DNA of 64,000 nucleotides from Methylocystaceae bacterium (GCA_009773555.1 WSXZ01000017.1:40024-104023); one strand, 5' to 3'. Positions 26,782-35,330 are shown, counted from the stretch's first letter. Made by a program: numbers and translations. The notes: generated by a model not told the origin, from the letters alone.

Positions 26782-27372
26782 ATGTCGATCCCCAGCAAAG
26801 AATCTCATGCCTTGAGCGAACCGCCGCTATCGGCGGCGATCGGATGGACGCGCATCGCGGCCCTGCCCGCGGAAGATAGCGTTCAGGTTCAGTCCCTCAT
26901 GCAAGCCTTCGCCGAAGCGCTGATGCGGGATGGCGTGCGAGTCGGCGGCGTGACGCAGACGCGCGTCACCGAGTCCTCTGGCCGATCGGCGATCATGTTG
27001 CGCGACGTCGCGACCGGCGCATTTTATCCGATCTCGCAGGACCTCGGCCCCGGTTCTGTCGCCTGCAATCTCGATACGAGCGAACTGGCGCTCGCCTGCG
27101 CGGCGATCGAGCGCGCGGCGCGCGACGGCGCGCAACTGATCGTGGTCAGCAAGTTCTCCAAGCAGGAGGCCGCGCGCGGCGGTCTCTGCGACGCTTTCCG
27201 AGCGGCGATGACCGCGCGCATTCCGGTCATCGCGGCGGTCTCTCCGCATTATCGCGACGAATGGCGCGCCTTCGCCGGGCCGCTGGCGGCAGACATCGCG
27301 CCCGAGCGCCAGGCGCTCGCGGATTGGTGGGCGAAGCTACGCGCGCCGTCGCCGGATCGAACGTCTATCTGA
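26782..27372 (+). CDS. DUF2478 protein (putative nucleotide/molybdenum-related)
   Basis: A 196-residue soluble protein. VGGVTQTRVTESSGRSAIML and LRDVATGAFYPISQDLG, then QLIVVSKFSKQEAARGG, match the DUF2478 pattern. This family often lies near molybdenum uptake genes and resembles THEP1-like NTPases, but no classic Walker A is visible here. GAGGA stands six bases before the ATG. The last eight bases overlap the convergent binding-protein gene. Confidence 0.75.
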   Translation: MSIPSKESHALSEPPLSAAIGWTRIAALPAEDSVQVQSLMQAFAEALMRDGVRVGGVTQTRVTESSGRSAIMLRDVATGAFYPISQDLGPGSVACNLDTSELALACAAIERAARDGAQLIVVSKFSKQEAARGGLCDAFRAAMTARIPVIAAVSPHYRDEWRAFAGPLAADIAPERQALADWWAKLRAPSPDRTSI

Positions 27373-28396
27373 CCGGCGGCGCATACATCAGGCCGCCCTT
27401 GTTCCACAAAGCATTCAGCCTGCGCTCCATGGCGTAGGGCGCGCCCTGCCCAAGATTGCGCTCAAAAACGTCGGCGTAATTGCCGACATGTTTAACGATC
27501 CGGTAGGCCCAATCCTGAGAGAGGCCGAGATCGTCGCCATGGGCGCCGTCAACGCCGAGCAGCCGCCGTATTTGCGGATTTTCCGAAGACAAAGCGGAGT
27601 CGGCGTTCGCCTTGGACACCTCCAGCTCCTCTGCGTCGATCATCGCGAAAAGCGTCCAGCGAACGATGTTCAGCCACTGATCGTCGCCTTGGCGCACAAG
27701 CGGGCCGCGCGGCGACTTCGAAAGAAGGTCCGGCAGAACCGCGTGATCTGCAGGGGCGGTCAAGCCGATGCGGACGGCATGCAGCGTGGAAACGTCAGCC
27801 GTCAGCGCCTCGCATTTCTCCTCGTCGTAGGCCTTGGCCGCGTCCTCAAGGCTCGGGAACAGCTTTGGATCATATTTCGCCTTGCGCGCCCGGAAAAAGT
27901 CGGCGACCGCGAGTTCATAGGGCGTGCCCTGCTCGATGCAGATCGATGCGCCGTCCAGGTCTTGAACCGAAGCTGATCCGCGCTTCCGTCGCACCAAAAA
28001 CCCTTGTCCGTCGTGCATGAATACGGCGGCGTAGATCAGCTTTTGGCCGGCGTCGCGGGACTGGGTCCACGGCGACGCGCTGACGAGCAGGTCGACGGCG
28101 CCGGACTGCAGCGCGCCGGCGCGCTCTTTCTGCGAGAGTTCAACGAATCGCGCCTTGGCCGGGTCGTCGAGGACGGCGCTCGCGACGGCCCGGCAGAAAT
28201 CCACGTCGAAGCCACGCCATTCGCCCGCGCCGTCGCGTTGAGCAAAGCCGGGCGTGTCGGTGACGCCGCAGGTCAAAAAGCCGCGCTTCATGATTTGCGC
28301 AAGCGTAGGACCGACATCCGATTGCGCCCCGGCGCTGAGCGCGAAAAGCGCTCCGGCGAAGGCCGCAAAGAAGGCGAAAGCTGTGCGGCGGATCAT
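27365..28396 (-). CDS. polar amino acid ABC transporter substrate-binding protein
   Basis: A 343-residue periplasmic binding protein of the AapJ/BztA (general L-amino acid) type. The signal peptide is FAFFAAFAGALFALSAGAQ. Typical segments are KRGFLTCGVTDTPGFAQRDGAGEW, WRGFDVDFCRAVA, and ICIEQGTPYELAVADFF. ATG 28396 is chosen just before the signal sequence. No permease or ATPase gene is adjacent, so it is an orphan component that must use a transporter encoded elsewhere. Confidence 0.9.
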   Translation of the reverse strand: MIRRTAFAFFAAFAGALFALSAGAQSDVGPTLAQIMKRGFLTCGVTDTPGFAQRDGAGEWRGFDVDFCRAVASAVLDDPAKARFVELSQKERAGALQSGAVDLLVSASPWTQSRDAGQKLIYAAVFMHDGQGFLVRRKRGSASVQDLDGASICIEQGTPYELAVADFFRARKAKYDPKLFPSLEDAAKAYDEEKCEALTADVSTLHAVRIGLTAPADHAVLPDLLSKSPRGPLVRQGDDQWLNIVRWTLFAMIDAEELEVSKANADSALSSENPQIRRLLGVDGAHGDDLGLSQDWAYRIVKHVGNYADVFERNLGQGAPYAMERRLNALWNKGGLMYAPPVR

Positions 28397-28471
28397 GGCG
28401 GGCTCGGCATCCGGCGGAGGATATACTACGGTCGCGCGGCGTTCACGCAAAAGCGAGTTGTCAGAGGCGGC

Positions 28472-29656
28472 ATGTCCGAAGAAAAGAGAAAAGCAAAGCG
28501 CAAGTTAAAGCCCGCCACTCTGGTCACGCAAGCCGGCCGCACGCCATTCGATCATTTCGGCTTCGTCAATCCACCCATTTACCGCGGTTCGACGGTGCTG
28601 TTCCCGACGGTCGCCGCTCTCGAGGCGTTACGGCAGCCTTACACCTACGGCACCAAGGGAACGCCCACGACTCGCGCGCTCGAGCAGGGCTGGAGCGAGA
28701 TCGCCGGCGCGGCCGATACGGTGTTGACGCCCTCCGGCCTTGCCGCGATCGGGTTGGCGCTTCTCACCGCGACCCACGCGGGCGCGCACGCGCTCATCGT
28801 GGATTCCGCCTATCAGCCGACGAGGATCTTCTGCGACGGTCTCCTCGCGCGCTTTGGAGTCAAAGTCGACTATTATGACCCGTTAATCGGCGGCGGCATC
28901 GCCGCGATGATGAAGCCCGAAACGACCGCGGTGCTCGTCGAGTCGCCGGGTTCACAGAGCATGGAAGTTCAAGACATTCCTGCAATCGCCGCGGCCGCCC
29001 ACGCCCATGGAGCCTGTGTGATCGCGGACAACACCTGGGCGACCCCTCTATTCTTTCCGCCACATGAGCGCGGCTGCGACCTCGCCGTCGAAGCCGGCAC
29101 CAAATATCTGGCGGGCCACGCCGACCTCCTCATGGGGCTCGTTTCCGCCAATTCTGAATGGGCGAAGCGCCTGCGCGCCACCTTCAACGCCTTCAGCATG
29201 GGGTCCAGTCCCGACGACGCCGCGCTCGCCTTGCGCGGGCTGCGCACCATGGCGCTACGACTGCGCGAACAGGAGCGCGCCGGGCTCGACATCGCGCAGT
29301 GGCTGGAGGACCGGCCGGAAGTTTCGCGCGTGCTGCATCCCGGCCTGGCGACACATCCTGGCCACGCGCTGTGGAAACGAGATTTTACCGGCGCCTCTGG
29401 CGTGTTTTCGGTTATCCTCAAAGAGACTTCAAAAAAGGCGGTCGCCGCTTTTGTCGACGGATTGGAATTGTTCGGTATCGGATTCTCATGGGGCGGCTAT
29501 GAAAGCCTTGTCCTGCCCTTCGACTGCTCTTCTTACAGGACGGCGACGCGCTGGACTCCGGAAGGACCGGCGCTGCGCTTCTCGATCGGACTGGAGGATG
29601 TCGCGGATCTGAAGTCGGATCTCGAGGCGGGGCTCGCTCGGCTCAACGGCTCGTGA
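28472..29656 (+). CDS. metC: cystathionine beta-lyase
   Basis: A 394-residue PLP enzyme of the Cys/Met metabolism family. The cofactor Lys is Lys211 in VEAGTKYLAGHADLLMG and the ring-nitrogen Asp is Asp186 in VIADNTWATPLFFPP. The N-terminal TLVTQAGRTPFDHFGFVNPPIYRGST is typical of proteobacterial MetC. It converts cystathionine to homocysteine, pyruvate and ammonia. GAGG precedes ATG 28472 by four bases. It is divergent from the binding-protein gene across 75 bases, with no riboswitch-like structure noted. Confidence 0.92.
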   Translation: MSEEKRKAKRKLKPATLVTQAGRTPFDHFGFVNPPIYRGSTVLFPTVAALEALRQPYTYGTKGTPTTRALEQGWSEIAGAADTVLTPSGLAAIGLALLTATHAGAHALIVDSAYQPTRIFCDGLLARFGVKVDYYDPLIGGGIAAMMKPETTAVLVESPGSQSMEVQDIPAIAAAAHAHGACVIADNTWATPLFFPPHERGCDLAVEAGTKYLAGHADLLMGLVSANSEWAKRLRATFNAFSMGSSPDDAALALRGLRTMALRLREQERAGLDIAQWLEDRPEVSRVLHPGLATHPGHALWKRDFTGASGVFSVILKETSKKAVAAFVDGLELFGIGFSWGGYESLVLPFDCSSYRTATRWTPEGPALRFSIGLEDVADLKSDLEAGLARLNGS

Positions 29657-29726
29657 AGCCGGCCCCAGCGCATTCAAGGTTTTCGCATTCCTATCGTGAA
29701 AAGATGTGTTGAAGAGGAGAAGCAAT

Positions 29727-30080
29727 ATGTTGGCCGTTTCCCGGGTTGCCGCCTATGTGGCCGTCTGCAGTTTTTTGATTGCGGGCGTCGCGCCGGCGCT
29801 GGCGGCCAGTGGTCAGGATTTTCCGAACGCCACATGCGCCTGCAAGTCATGTGGCCAGAACAAGTCGGACGTCATCGGCAAATGCCCCGACGTCTGCAAG
29901 GACAAGACGGTCTACGACAAAGGCGACAAGGATGCTCCCCCAGCAGCAGCCAAGAGCCGTTCGAGTAGAAAAGACAAGACCGCCAAAGTCGCCGAACCGA
30001 CGGGGTTTTGTAAGGCCCCCCGCATGAAGCTTCCGAAAGGCTGGATGCGCGCCGATCCTCCGCCGTCCAAGACGCGCTAG
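29727..30080 (+). CDS. small secreted Cys-rich protein
   Basis: A 117-residue precursor. Signal peptide about 1-27 (VAVCSFLIAGVAPALAA), then a Cys-rich segment with spacing CxCxxC...CxxxC (ATCACKSCGQNKSDVIGKCP), a Lys/Ser-rich stretch, and a C-terminal segment with one more Cys. GAGGAG precedes ATG 29727. The Cys pairs could form disulfides or bind metal. Family not recognised. Confidence 0.72.
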   Translation: MLAVSRVAAYVAVCSFLIAGVAPALAASGQDFPNATCACKSCGQNKSDVIGKCPDVCKDKTVYDKGDKDAPPAAAKSRSSRKDKTAKVAEPTGFCKAPRMKLPKGWMRADPPPSKTR

Positions 30081-30085
30081 GCGCA

Positions 30086-30556
30086 CTAGGCTTTTGGCGG
30101 AGTCGACGCGCCGCAGAACGCCAGCATCAAGGCGCGCAATTCAGGCTCCTCCACGAGTCCGGCGGCGACGATGCACTCGAACCATCGGGTGGCGCGCTGC
30201 TTTTTCTCGCGCCATTTCTTGCGTTGCCTTTGTACGCGTAGAGAAAACACCTCTACGCAGCAGTCGACGGTCGCGCCGCTGTCGAGGCGTTTTTCATAGC
30301 GGAAATCGCCGAGCTTGGCTTTGTCAGTCTTGCCGACGAGGCCCGCCTCCTGCACCGCTTCGATCGCCGCGACGATATGCGGTTTGCGGCCTTTCATCGG
30401 CCAGCCCTTCGGAATCACCCAGCGCTTTGTGTCGCGGGAGGTGACCAGCATGATCTCCAGGCGGCCACTGTTGATCCGCCAAGGTAAAGCCGCGTATTGC
30501 GTGCGAAGGACGGAAGCTGCGCCGACGCGCTTCTTCTTGGCTTTGGCCGTTTTCAT
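30086..30556 (-). CDS. Nudix hydrolase with degenerate Nudix box
   Basis: A 156-residue Nudix protein of the short diphosphoinositol-phosphatase-like type. VIPKGWPMKGRKPH is well conserved, but the helix reads IVAAIEAVQEAGL where relatives have EAAxREAxEEAGx. The Arg, the first Glu and one of the paired Glu are replaced, while two other Glu remain. Catalysis may be reduced. The start overlaps the pit stop (ATGA), so it is translated with the phosphate transporter; a polyphosphate or phospho-signal link is inference. Confidence 0.85.
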   Translation of the reverse strand: MKTAKAKKKRVGAASVLRTQYAALPWRINSGRLEIMLVTSRDTKRWVIPKGWPMKGRKPHIVAAIEAVQEAGLVGKTDKAKLGDFRYEKRLDSGATVDCCVEVFSLRVQRQRKKWREKKQRATRWFECIVAAGLVEEPELRALMLAFCGASTPPKA

Positions 30557-31551
30557 GCCGCGAACCTCGCAAGCGCGTAGAAGGTCGCGGCGAAAAAGGC
30601 GGCCATCGGCATGGTGATGACCCAGGCGACGACGATGTCCTGCGCGACGTTCCAACGGACCGCCGCCACGCGCCGCGACGCGCCAACGCCAATGATTGCG
30701 CCGGTGATCGTATGCGTCGTCGAGACTGGAACGCCCAGTCCCGTCGCGAGGAACAGAGTGATCGCGCCTCCCGTCTCAGCGCAGAAGCCTTGTACCGGCG
30801 TCAGGCGGGTGATCCTGGATCCCATTGTGCGCACGATCCGCCATCCGCCGAACAAGGTTCCAAGGCCCATAGCCGCCTGACAGGCGATGACAACCCAAAA
30901 TGGCACGTAGAACTCGCTGCCAAGCGCCCCGTGCGAATAGAGGAGCACGGCGATCACGCCCATGGTTTTCTGCGCGTCATTGCCGCCATGGCCCAGCGAA
31001 TAAAGCGAGGCGGAGGCGAATTGCAGGATGCGAAACAGCGAATCGACGCCGCCCGGCGTCCGGCGCACGAATATCCAGGACACCAGCAGGATCAGCGCGA
31101 GCGCCAGGATGAATCCGAGCGCCGGCGACAATACGATCGCGACGCCGGTCTTGAGCAGCCCGGTCCAGACGATCGCGGACGCGCCGACTTTGGCCACGCC
31201 GGCGCCCACGAGACCGCCGACGAGGGCGTGTGAACTCGATGACGGAATGCCCAATCCCCATGTAATCAGATTCCAGACGATCGCCCCCATCAGTGCGCCG
31301 AACACGACGAAGTCATCCACGATCTCCGGCGAAACGATGCCAGCGCCCACAGTTTGCGCCACGTGAAGCCCAAAAAAAAGGAAGGCGATGAAGTTGAAGA
31401 AGGCGGCCCACGCTACTGCGAATTGCGGACGCAGAACACGGGTTGAGACGATCGTCGCGATGGAATTGGCGGCGTCGTGCAGACCGTTCAGGAAATCGAA
31501 GATCAGAGCGATCGCGACGAGCCCAATCAGATAGAATGAAAAGTTCTGCAA
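30553..31551 (-). CDS. pit: low-affinity inorganic phosphate transporter PiT
   Basis: A 332-residue integral membrane protein with about nine hydrophobic helices. The PiT signature GLHDAANSIATIVSTR lies near the N-terminus and the matching GGNDAQKTMGVIA in the second half; GIPSSSSHALVGGL and PVSTTHTITGAIIGVG are the paired internal repeats. It takes up metal-phosphate with protons. It follows the DUF47 gene by about 10 bases and overlaps the Nudix gene. Confidence 0.95.
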   Translation of the reverse strand: MQNFSFYLIGLVAIALIFDFLNGLHDAANSIATIVSTRVLRPQFAVAWAAFFNFIAFLFFGLHVAQTVGAGIVSPEIVDDFVVFGALMGAIVWNLITWGLGIPSSSSHALVGGLVGAGVAKVGASAIVWTGLLKTGVAIVLSPALGFILALALILLVSWIFVRRTPGGVDSLFRILQFASASLYSLGHGGNDAQKTMGVIAVLLYSHGALGSEFYVPFWVVIACQAAMGLGTLFGGWRIVRTMGSRITRLTPVQGFCAETGGAITLFLATGLGVPVSTTHTITGAIIGVGASRRVAAVRWNVAQDIVVAWVITMPMAAFFAATFYALARFAA

Positions 31552-31560
31552 GCGTCGTCC

Positions 31561-32205
31561 CTAAGTATGCTCGATGACGATGCCGGCGACGCGGTCGGCG
31601 ACGTCCTCGAAGCCGTCGACGACTCTTTCAAGATGACCGTAGATTTCTGCGCCGACGATAAACGCCATCGGGTCTTTATGGCGGTGCGCCAGAAACAGCT
31701 CCTTCAAGCCCTGATCGTGGATGGCGTCGGCCTCGTCCTCAATGCGGGTGATCTCCTCGCTGAATGCGTTGAGCCTGCCGGCATTCTGGCGCATCAAGCG
31801 CAACAAGGGTATGGCGCTGCGCGTGAGCTCCGCCGACTGGACGATAATATCGCCCATGCGACGCATGCCGGGTTCAAATTCTCGCGTCTCGTAGAGCAGC
31901 GTCGCCTTCGCCGTTTGATGCATCTGGTCGATGGCGTCGTCCATCGCGGTGACCAGGTCGCGGATGTCGCTGCGATCGAACGGGGTGATGAATGTGCGGC
32001 GAACCGCCAGATGGGCCTCGCGGACGATGGCGTCGGCCTCATGCTCCTGGCGACGGATTTCTTGGCTGCAGACGATCACGCGGTCCCCCCCGTTCAGCAA
32101 GTCGCGCAACGCGTGGGATCCCGCGACGAGCGTCTCCGCATGTCGCTCGAAAAGATCGAAGAAGCGCTCCTCTCTCGGCATGAGCGCCTGAAACCAAGAC
32201 AGCAT
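31561..32205 (-). CDS. DUF47 (PhoU-like) phosphate transport regulator
   Basis: A 214-residue all-helical PhoU-like protein of the DUF47/TIGR00153 family. Helical repeats carry acidic metal-binding patterns: EIRRQEHEADAIVREAH and EEITRIEDEADAIHDQG. It always pairs with PiT and modulates its activity; in Sinorhizobium meliloti the equivalent gene pair is orfA-pit. GGGAG precedes the ATG by about 10 bases. A putative Pho box lies just upstream. Confidence 0.92.
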   Translation of the reverse strand: MLSWFQALMPREERFFDLFERHAETLVAGSHALRDLLNGGDRVIVCSQEIRRQEHEADAIVREAHLAVRRTFITPFDRSDIRDLVTAMDDAIDQMHQTAKATLLYETREFEPGMRRMGDIIVQSAELTRSAIPLLRLMRQNAGRLNAFSEEITRIEDEADAIHDQGLKELFLAHRHKDPMAFIVGAEIYGHLERVVDGFEDVADRVAGIVIEHT

Positions 32206-32226
32206 GGCGCTCTCGCTCCCGCGAAT

Positions 32227-32244
32227 CTGTCATAAAACCGTCAT
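32227..32244 (+). promoter_or_regulatory. putative Pho box upstream of DUF47-pit
   Basis: Two direct heptamers, CTGTCAT (32227-32233) and CCGTCAT (32238-32244), are separated by AAAA, the 7-4-7 layout of the PhoB-binding site. It is centred about 30 bases before the DUF47 start and points away from the operon. That fits a repressing site; in S. meliloti PhoB represses orfA-pit. Confidence 0.65.
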
Positions 32245-32310
32245 AAATGAGCTCACGGCACATAGCCGGCGCGGCTTCGAGTGTAAAGCGCGAGACGCGC
32301 GCGGCCGCGA

Positions 32311-33009
32311 CTATCTTGGCGGGCGCTGCGTTTTATTCAGTGCGACGGACCCGTCGTGGGAGGCGCGCGCCTCGTCCGGCGCGACGTTGCGCGACAGCAG
32401 AGCTCGTAGCCGCGCCCTGATCTGGCGCGGGGCATGACTGACGCTGACCAGGCTTGAGCGGCTGTAAATGAATGCGCCCTTCTCGCCGACGACGATATCG
32501 CCGTTTTGCAATGTCGGATCGCGGCGGGACAGCGCAAGGTAATAATCGCGAGACGCGGCCGGATCGTTGCACGCGCATCCCGCCGTCAGCTTGTCGCGAA
32601 AGCTGAACGCCGCCGGAAGCGCCGAATAGCGTTGCCCTTTGGCGTTGTGCGCCTGCTCGAGTTCGCAGGCGTGCTGGCCGGAAATCCGCGACAATTTGAC
32701 GAGGGGAAAATAATAGCCGTCGCAGGCGCGCACGCAATAGCCGCCGCCGGACATCGAATCCGTTTCGGCAGTGTTTGCTGGTTCGGGTTTGGCGTAATGG
32801 ACTGAAGTCTTCGGCGGGCGCCGCGGCTGCCGCGGACGCGCACGCATGACCCGCCAGGAGTGGTGGGACGAGAACGCCGGAGGGTGATCGGGTCCGAAGA
32901 GGAAATCCAGAAAATCGCCTTGAGCCGAAGCGTTAAAGGGTGAGATGAACGCCAAGGCGAAAGCCAGAGCGCCGGCGATCCCTGTCGCACCCTGGCGGTT
33001 GAGCCGCAT
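32311..33009 (-). CDS. DUF2865 secreted protein
   Basis: A 232-residue exported protein. The signal peptide is GIAGALAFALAFISPFNASAQ. After a basic, Pro-rich stretch comes the DUF2865 core: GGGYCVRACDGYYFPLVKLS, then CELEQ, and the C-terminal half with a Cys pair in AGCACND and GDIVVGEKGAFIYS. Conserved cysteines suggest disulfides in the periplasm. Function unknown; the family is largely alphaproteobacterial. Confidence 0.85.
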   Translation of the reverse strand: MRLNRQGATGIAGALAFALAFISPFNASAQGDFLDFLFGPDHPPAFSSHHSWRVMRARPRQPRRPPKTSVHYAKPEPANTAETDSMSGGGYCVRACDGYYFPLVKLSRISGQHACELEQAHNAKGQRYSALPAAFSFRDKLTAGCACNDPAASRDYYLALSRRDPTLQNGDIVVGEKGAFIYSRSSLVSVSHAPRQIRARLRALLSRNVAPDEARASHDGSVALNKTQRPPR

Positions 33010-33037
33010 GCGCCGTCCCCGTCTACTAAACTTCGAC

Positions 33038-33114
33038 TGGCGACCCCGGCAGGATTCGAACCTGCGACCTACTGCTTCGAAGGCAGTTGCTCTATCCAGC
33101 TGAGCTACGGAGCC
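33038..33114 (-). tRNA. tRNA-Arg, anticodon TCG
   Basis: A 77-nt cloverleaf with encoded CCA. The anticodon stem ACTGC/GCAGT encloses loop CTTCGAA, giving TCG (reads CGA and related codons). The acceptor stem GGCTCCG against CGGGGTC contains two G-U pairs. The gene differs from the neighbouring tRNA-Arg(TCT) at only four positions: two in the 5' acceptor strand, one in the D loop, one in the anticodon. Confidence 0.93.
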
Positions 33115-33194
33115 GTCGACGGCGCAGCTTTCGCCGCGGACCGTATCAGTTCGGCCAACGCGGCGCCAGCAACGCCCGACAGGGTAGTCATATA

Positions 33195-33271
33195 TGGCGA
33201 CCCCGGCAGGATTCGAACCTGCGACCTACTGCTTAGAAGGCAGTTGCTCTATCCGGCTGAGCTACGGGGTC
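33195..33271 (-). tRNA. tRNA-Arg, anticodon TCT
   Basis: A 77-nt cloverleaf with encoded CCA. The anticodon loop CTTCTAA gives TCT (AGA/AGG codons). The acceptor stem GACCCCG/CGGGGTC is fully paired. It lies 80 bases from the tRNA-Arg(TCG) copy and is otherwise almost identical to it. Confidence 0.96.
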
Positions 33272-33280
33272 GAAACAGCC

Positions 33281-33589
33281 TCAATGCGTCCAGAGACCGA
33301 TGCGGCTGGTCTTGAAATTATCTGAATAGGATGCGCCGCGCCGGGCCGCCAGATTGGGCTTCGGCTCCTCGACCCGGTAGGCGAGGCCGCTGCGCTCCGC
33401 GTAGGCGATCGCCTCCTCCTTGGTGGAGAAATTGAGCCTGACCTGCTGGCGTATGTCGCCGGAGCTGGTCCAGCCCATGAGCGGCTCGATGCTGCGCGGA
33501 AGCTCCGGCTCGAAGTCAAGCCGCCACATGTCCGATCCCGGACCGGACTGAGTGGCGCTCGGCGCTGGAAGATAAATGCGTGCGGTCAT
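33281..33589 (-). CDS. complex I accessory subunit (NDUFS4-like) homologue
   Basis: A 102-residue soluble protein of the ETC complex I subunit conserved-region family, related to mitochondrial NDUFS4. Typical segments: MTARIYLPAPSATQSG, WRLDFEPELPRSIEPLMGWTSS, LNFSTKEEAIAYAERSGL, and the C-terminal YSDNFKTSRIGLWTH. It is an accessory subunit of alphaproteobacterial NADH dehydrogenase. The position next to tRNA genes is conserved in many alphaproteobacteria. Confidence 0.93.
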   Translation of the reverse strand: MTARIYLPAPSATQSGPGSDMWRLDFEPELPRSIEPLMGWTSSGDIRQQVRLNFSTKEEAIAYAERSGLAYRVEEPKPNLAARRGASYSDNFKTSRIGLWTH

Positions 33590-33653
33590 AGGGCCTCGTC
33601 GTTGGCTGCGCTCGTAGACGCGTCATGAGAGCGGCGCGCGGCGGTCTTCGCGC

Positions 33654-33730
33654 TGGTCGGGGCAGCAGGATTCGAACCTGCGACCTGAAGTACCCAAAAC
33701 TTCCGCGCTACCAGGCTGCGCTATACCCCG
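33654..33730 (-). tRNA. tRNA-Pro, anticodon TGG
   Basis: A 77-nt cloverleaf with encoded CCA. The acceptor CGGGGTA pairs with TGCCCCG. The anticodon stem GAAGT/ACTTC encloses loop TTTGGGT, giving TGG (Pro). D arm GCGCAGCCTGGTAGCGC and T arm are canonical. Confidence 0.96.
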
Positions 33731-33813
33731 CCGGACCAAGCCGCGCCTACGGCGGCTCTGCCCTCGCTCGAATTTCGCTACCACGCACGGCCGCCCCTCA
33801 CAAGGGAATGCGA

Positions 33814-34275
33814 CTATCGCTTGAAGATGCGGTGCTGCACCTGGTCCCCGGGCGCGAGCGACATTTTCCGCGCGGCGCCGGCGTTCAGCTCCAGCACCGC
33901 ATAAGCTGGCTGAGGCGAAGTTATGATTCGTTCCGACATCGGCTCCGTGTCGGCGGCCACGCCCACCACCCGCCCGTCGCGCCCGATGAAAACCATATCG
34001 AGCGGAATGTAAGTATTTCTCATCCACATCGAAACAGGCCCCTCGGCCTTGAATTCGAACAACATGCCGTGATCTGCGGGCATCGACTTGCGGAACATGA
34101 GGCCGCGGGCGCGCGCCTTGGGCGTGTCGGCGACTTCGACTTTGAAGTCATGTTCACCCGTCGCGGTCGCGATGCGCATGATTTCAACGGCGGGTTCGGC
34201 CCGCGCGACTGTCGAGGCGATCAGCGCCAGAAAGAGCGACACGATCATTGTACGGAAGATTTGCGCAGTTCTCAT
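33814..34275 (-). CDS. DUF192 exported protein
   Basis: A 153-residue precursor with signal peptide ([17 protein letters not shown]). The DUF192 domain shows [41 protein letters not shown] and IPLDMVFI. Members are small beta-rich periplasmic or archaeal proteins of unknown role. ATG 34275 is used; GGAGCC precedes it. It follows the cold-shock gene in the same direction after about 40 bases. Confidence 0.9.
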   Translation of the reverse strand: MRTAQIFRTMIVSLFLALIASTVARAEPAVEIMRIATATGEHDFKVEVADTPKARARGLMFRKSMPADHGMLFEFKAEGPVSMWMRNTYIPLDMVFIGRDGRVVGVAADTEPMSERIITSPQPAYAVLELNAGAARKMSLAPGDQVQHRIFKR

Positions 34276-34316
34276 TCGGGTGGGCTCCAAAGAGCCTTGC
34301 GCAGCATGGAGTGTCT

Positions 34317-34898
34317 TCAGTGCGACGGGACGCTTTTGGCGTCAAGCGGCCGCACTTCGGCCGCCATCAGACCCTTGGGACCGTCGCCGTAACGCACGAG
34401 GACGCTATCGCCGGGCTTGAGTTCGGTCATGCCGTAGCGGCGCACCGTCTCCATGTGCAGAAAGATGTCTTCGGTGCCTTCGCCGCGCGTGAGGAAGCCG
34501 AATCCCTTCATGCGGTTGAACCATTTGACGATGGCGATCTCATAGCCGCCTGTCGGGACAACCTGAACATGGGTGCGCCCGGCGCAGGATTGTGACGGAT
34601 GCACCGCAGTGGTTTCGTCCATCGCGATGACGCGAAAGACCTGCATGCCCTTGCCGCGTTTCTGCGCCTCGCAGACGACTCGCGCGCCTTCAAAGGCCGT
34701 TTGCAAACCGCTGCGGCGGAGAATGGTGACATGCAGGAGAATATCGTCGGAGCCGTCGTCAGGCACCACGAAACCATAGCCCTTGGCGACATCGAACCAT
34801 TTAATCCGTCCCGCGACTTCGACCAATTCGAGACCGGTCTCATCGGATTCTGTCGCGCTTGCTGTCAAATCATCTTGAAAAGTCTCTTTAGCGCTCAC
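34317..34898 (-). CDS. double cold-shock-domain protein
   Basis: A 193-residue protein with two cold-shock domains: AGRIKWFDVAKGYGFVVPDD with DILLHVTIL, and AIVKWFNRMKGFGFLTRGEG with DIFLHMETV. The first RNP1 is KGYGFV, the second KGFGFL. GTG 34898 is preceded by GGGAG at eight bases and is preferred to the first in-frame start at 34949. Probable nucleic-acid chaperone. The unit CSD-DUF192-tRNA-Pro recurs in alphaproteobacteria. Confidence 0.88.
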   Translation of the reverse strand: MSAKETFQDDLTASATESDETGLELVEVAGRIKWFDVAKGYGFVVPDDGSDDILLHVTILRRSGLQTAFEGARVVCEAQKRGKGMQVFRVIAMDETTAVHPSQSCAGRTHVQVVPTGGYEIAIVKWFNRMKGFGFLTRGEGTEDIFLHMETVRRYGMTELKPGDSVLVRYGDGPKGLMAAEVRPLDAKSVPSH

Positions 34899-35330
34899 CG
34901 ACCAACTCCCCGTGCTGATCCAGAGCATTCGACTGGCGCGCGCTGGCAATTATCCTGAAGCGCGAATCACCCCGCGTCGCTCATGAATCACTTTTAACAA
35001 GATAACACCCGCGGCGCGCCATCCAACCGGCAAATTTGGTCCACCAACGAATGTCTGTGGATACGCGCGCCGTCGCTGCGCGAATTGGCGAAGCCATTGT
35101 CGCTGAAACTGAAACATGCGCGCGCGCCACGACGCGCGCAGCGATATTGCGCAATAAACGCAGATTCTGTCGCGGATAAAATCGGCGGAGACGTCCAAAA
35201 TCTTTGAACCTGTGGCCCATGCGCCACATCGACGGGGATTTGACAAACGCGCCCCGGGCGCGCAATCGGAACACGGCGAGCCTCGCGCCCCTGTCGCCTG
35301 CCCGCCATTTCCTCGGTTGGAGCGCCGCCA
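34899..35330. other. intergenic region, divergent promoters
   Basis: About 430 bases between two divergent genes. No frame looks coding; the section 34975-35160 is somewhat AT-richer than its surroundings and contains CGCG-rich short repeats. It should hold the promoters of the cold-shock gene and the aminotransferase, but no clear -35/-10 pair was identified. Confidence 0.35.

Noticed and set aside
28397..28471. Possible SAM riboswitch before the cystathionine beta-lyase gene
   Set aside because: Only 75 bases are available and no SAM-II-like hairpin or pseudoknot sequence was seen.
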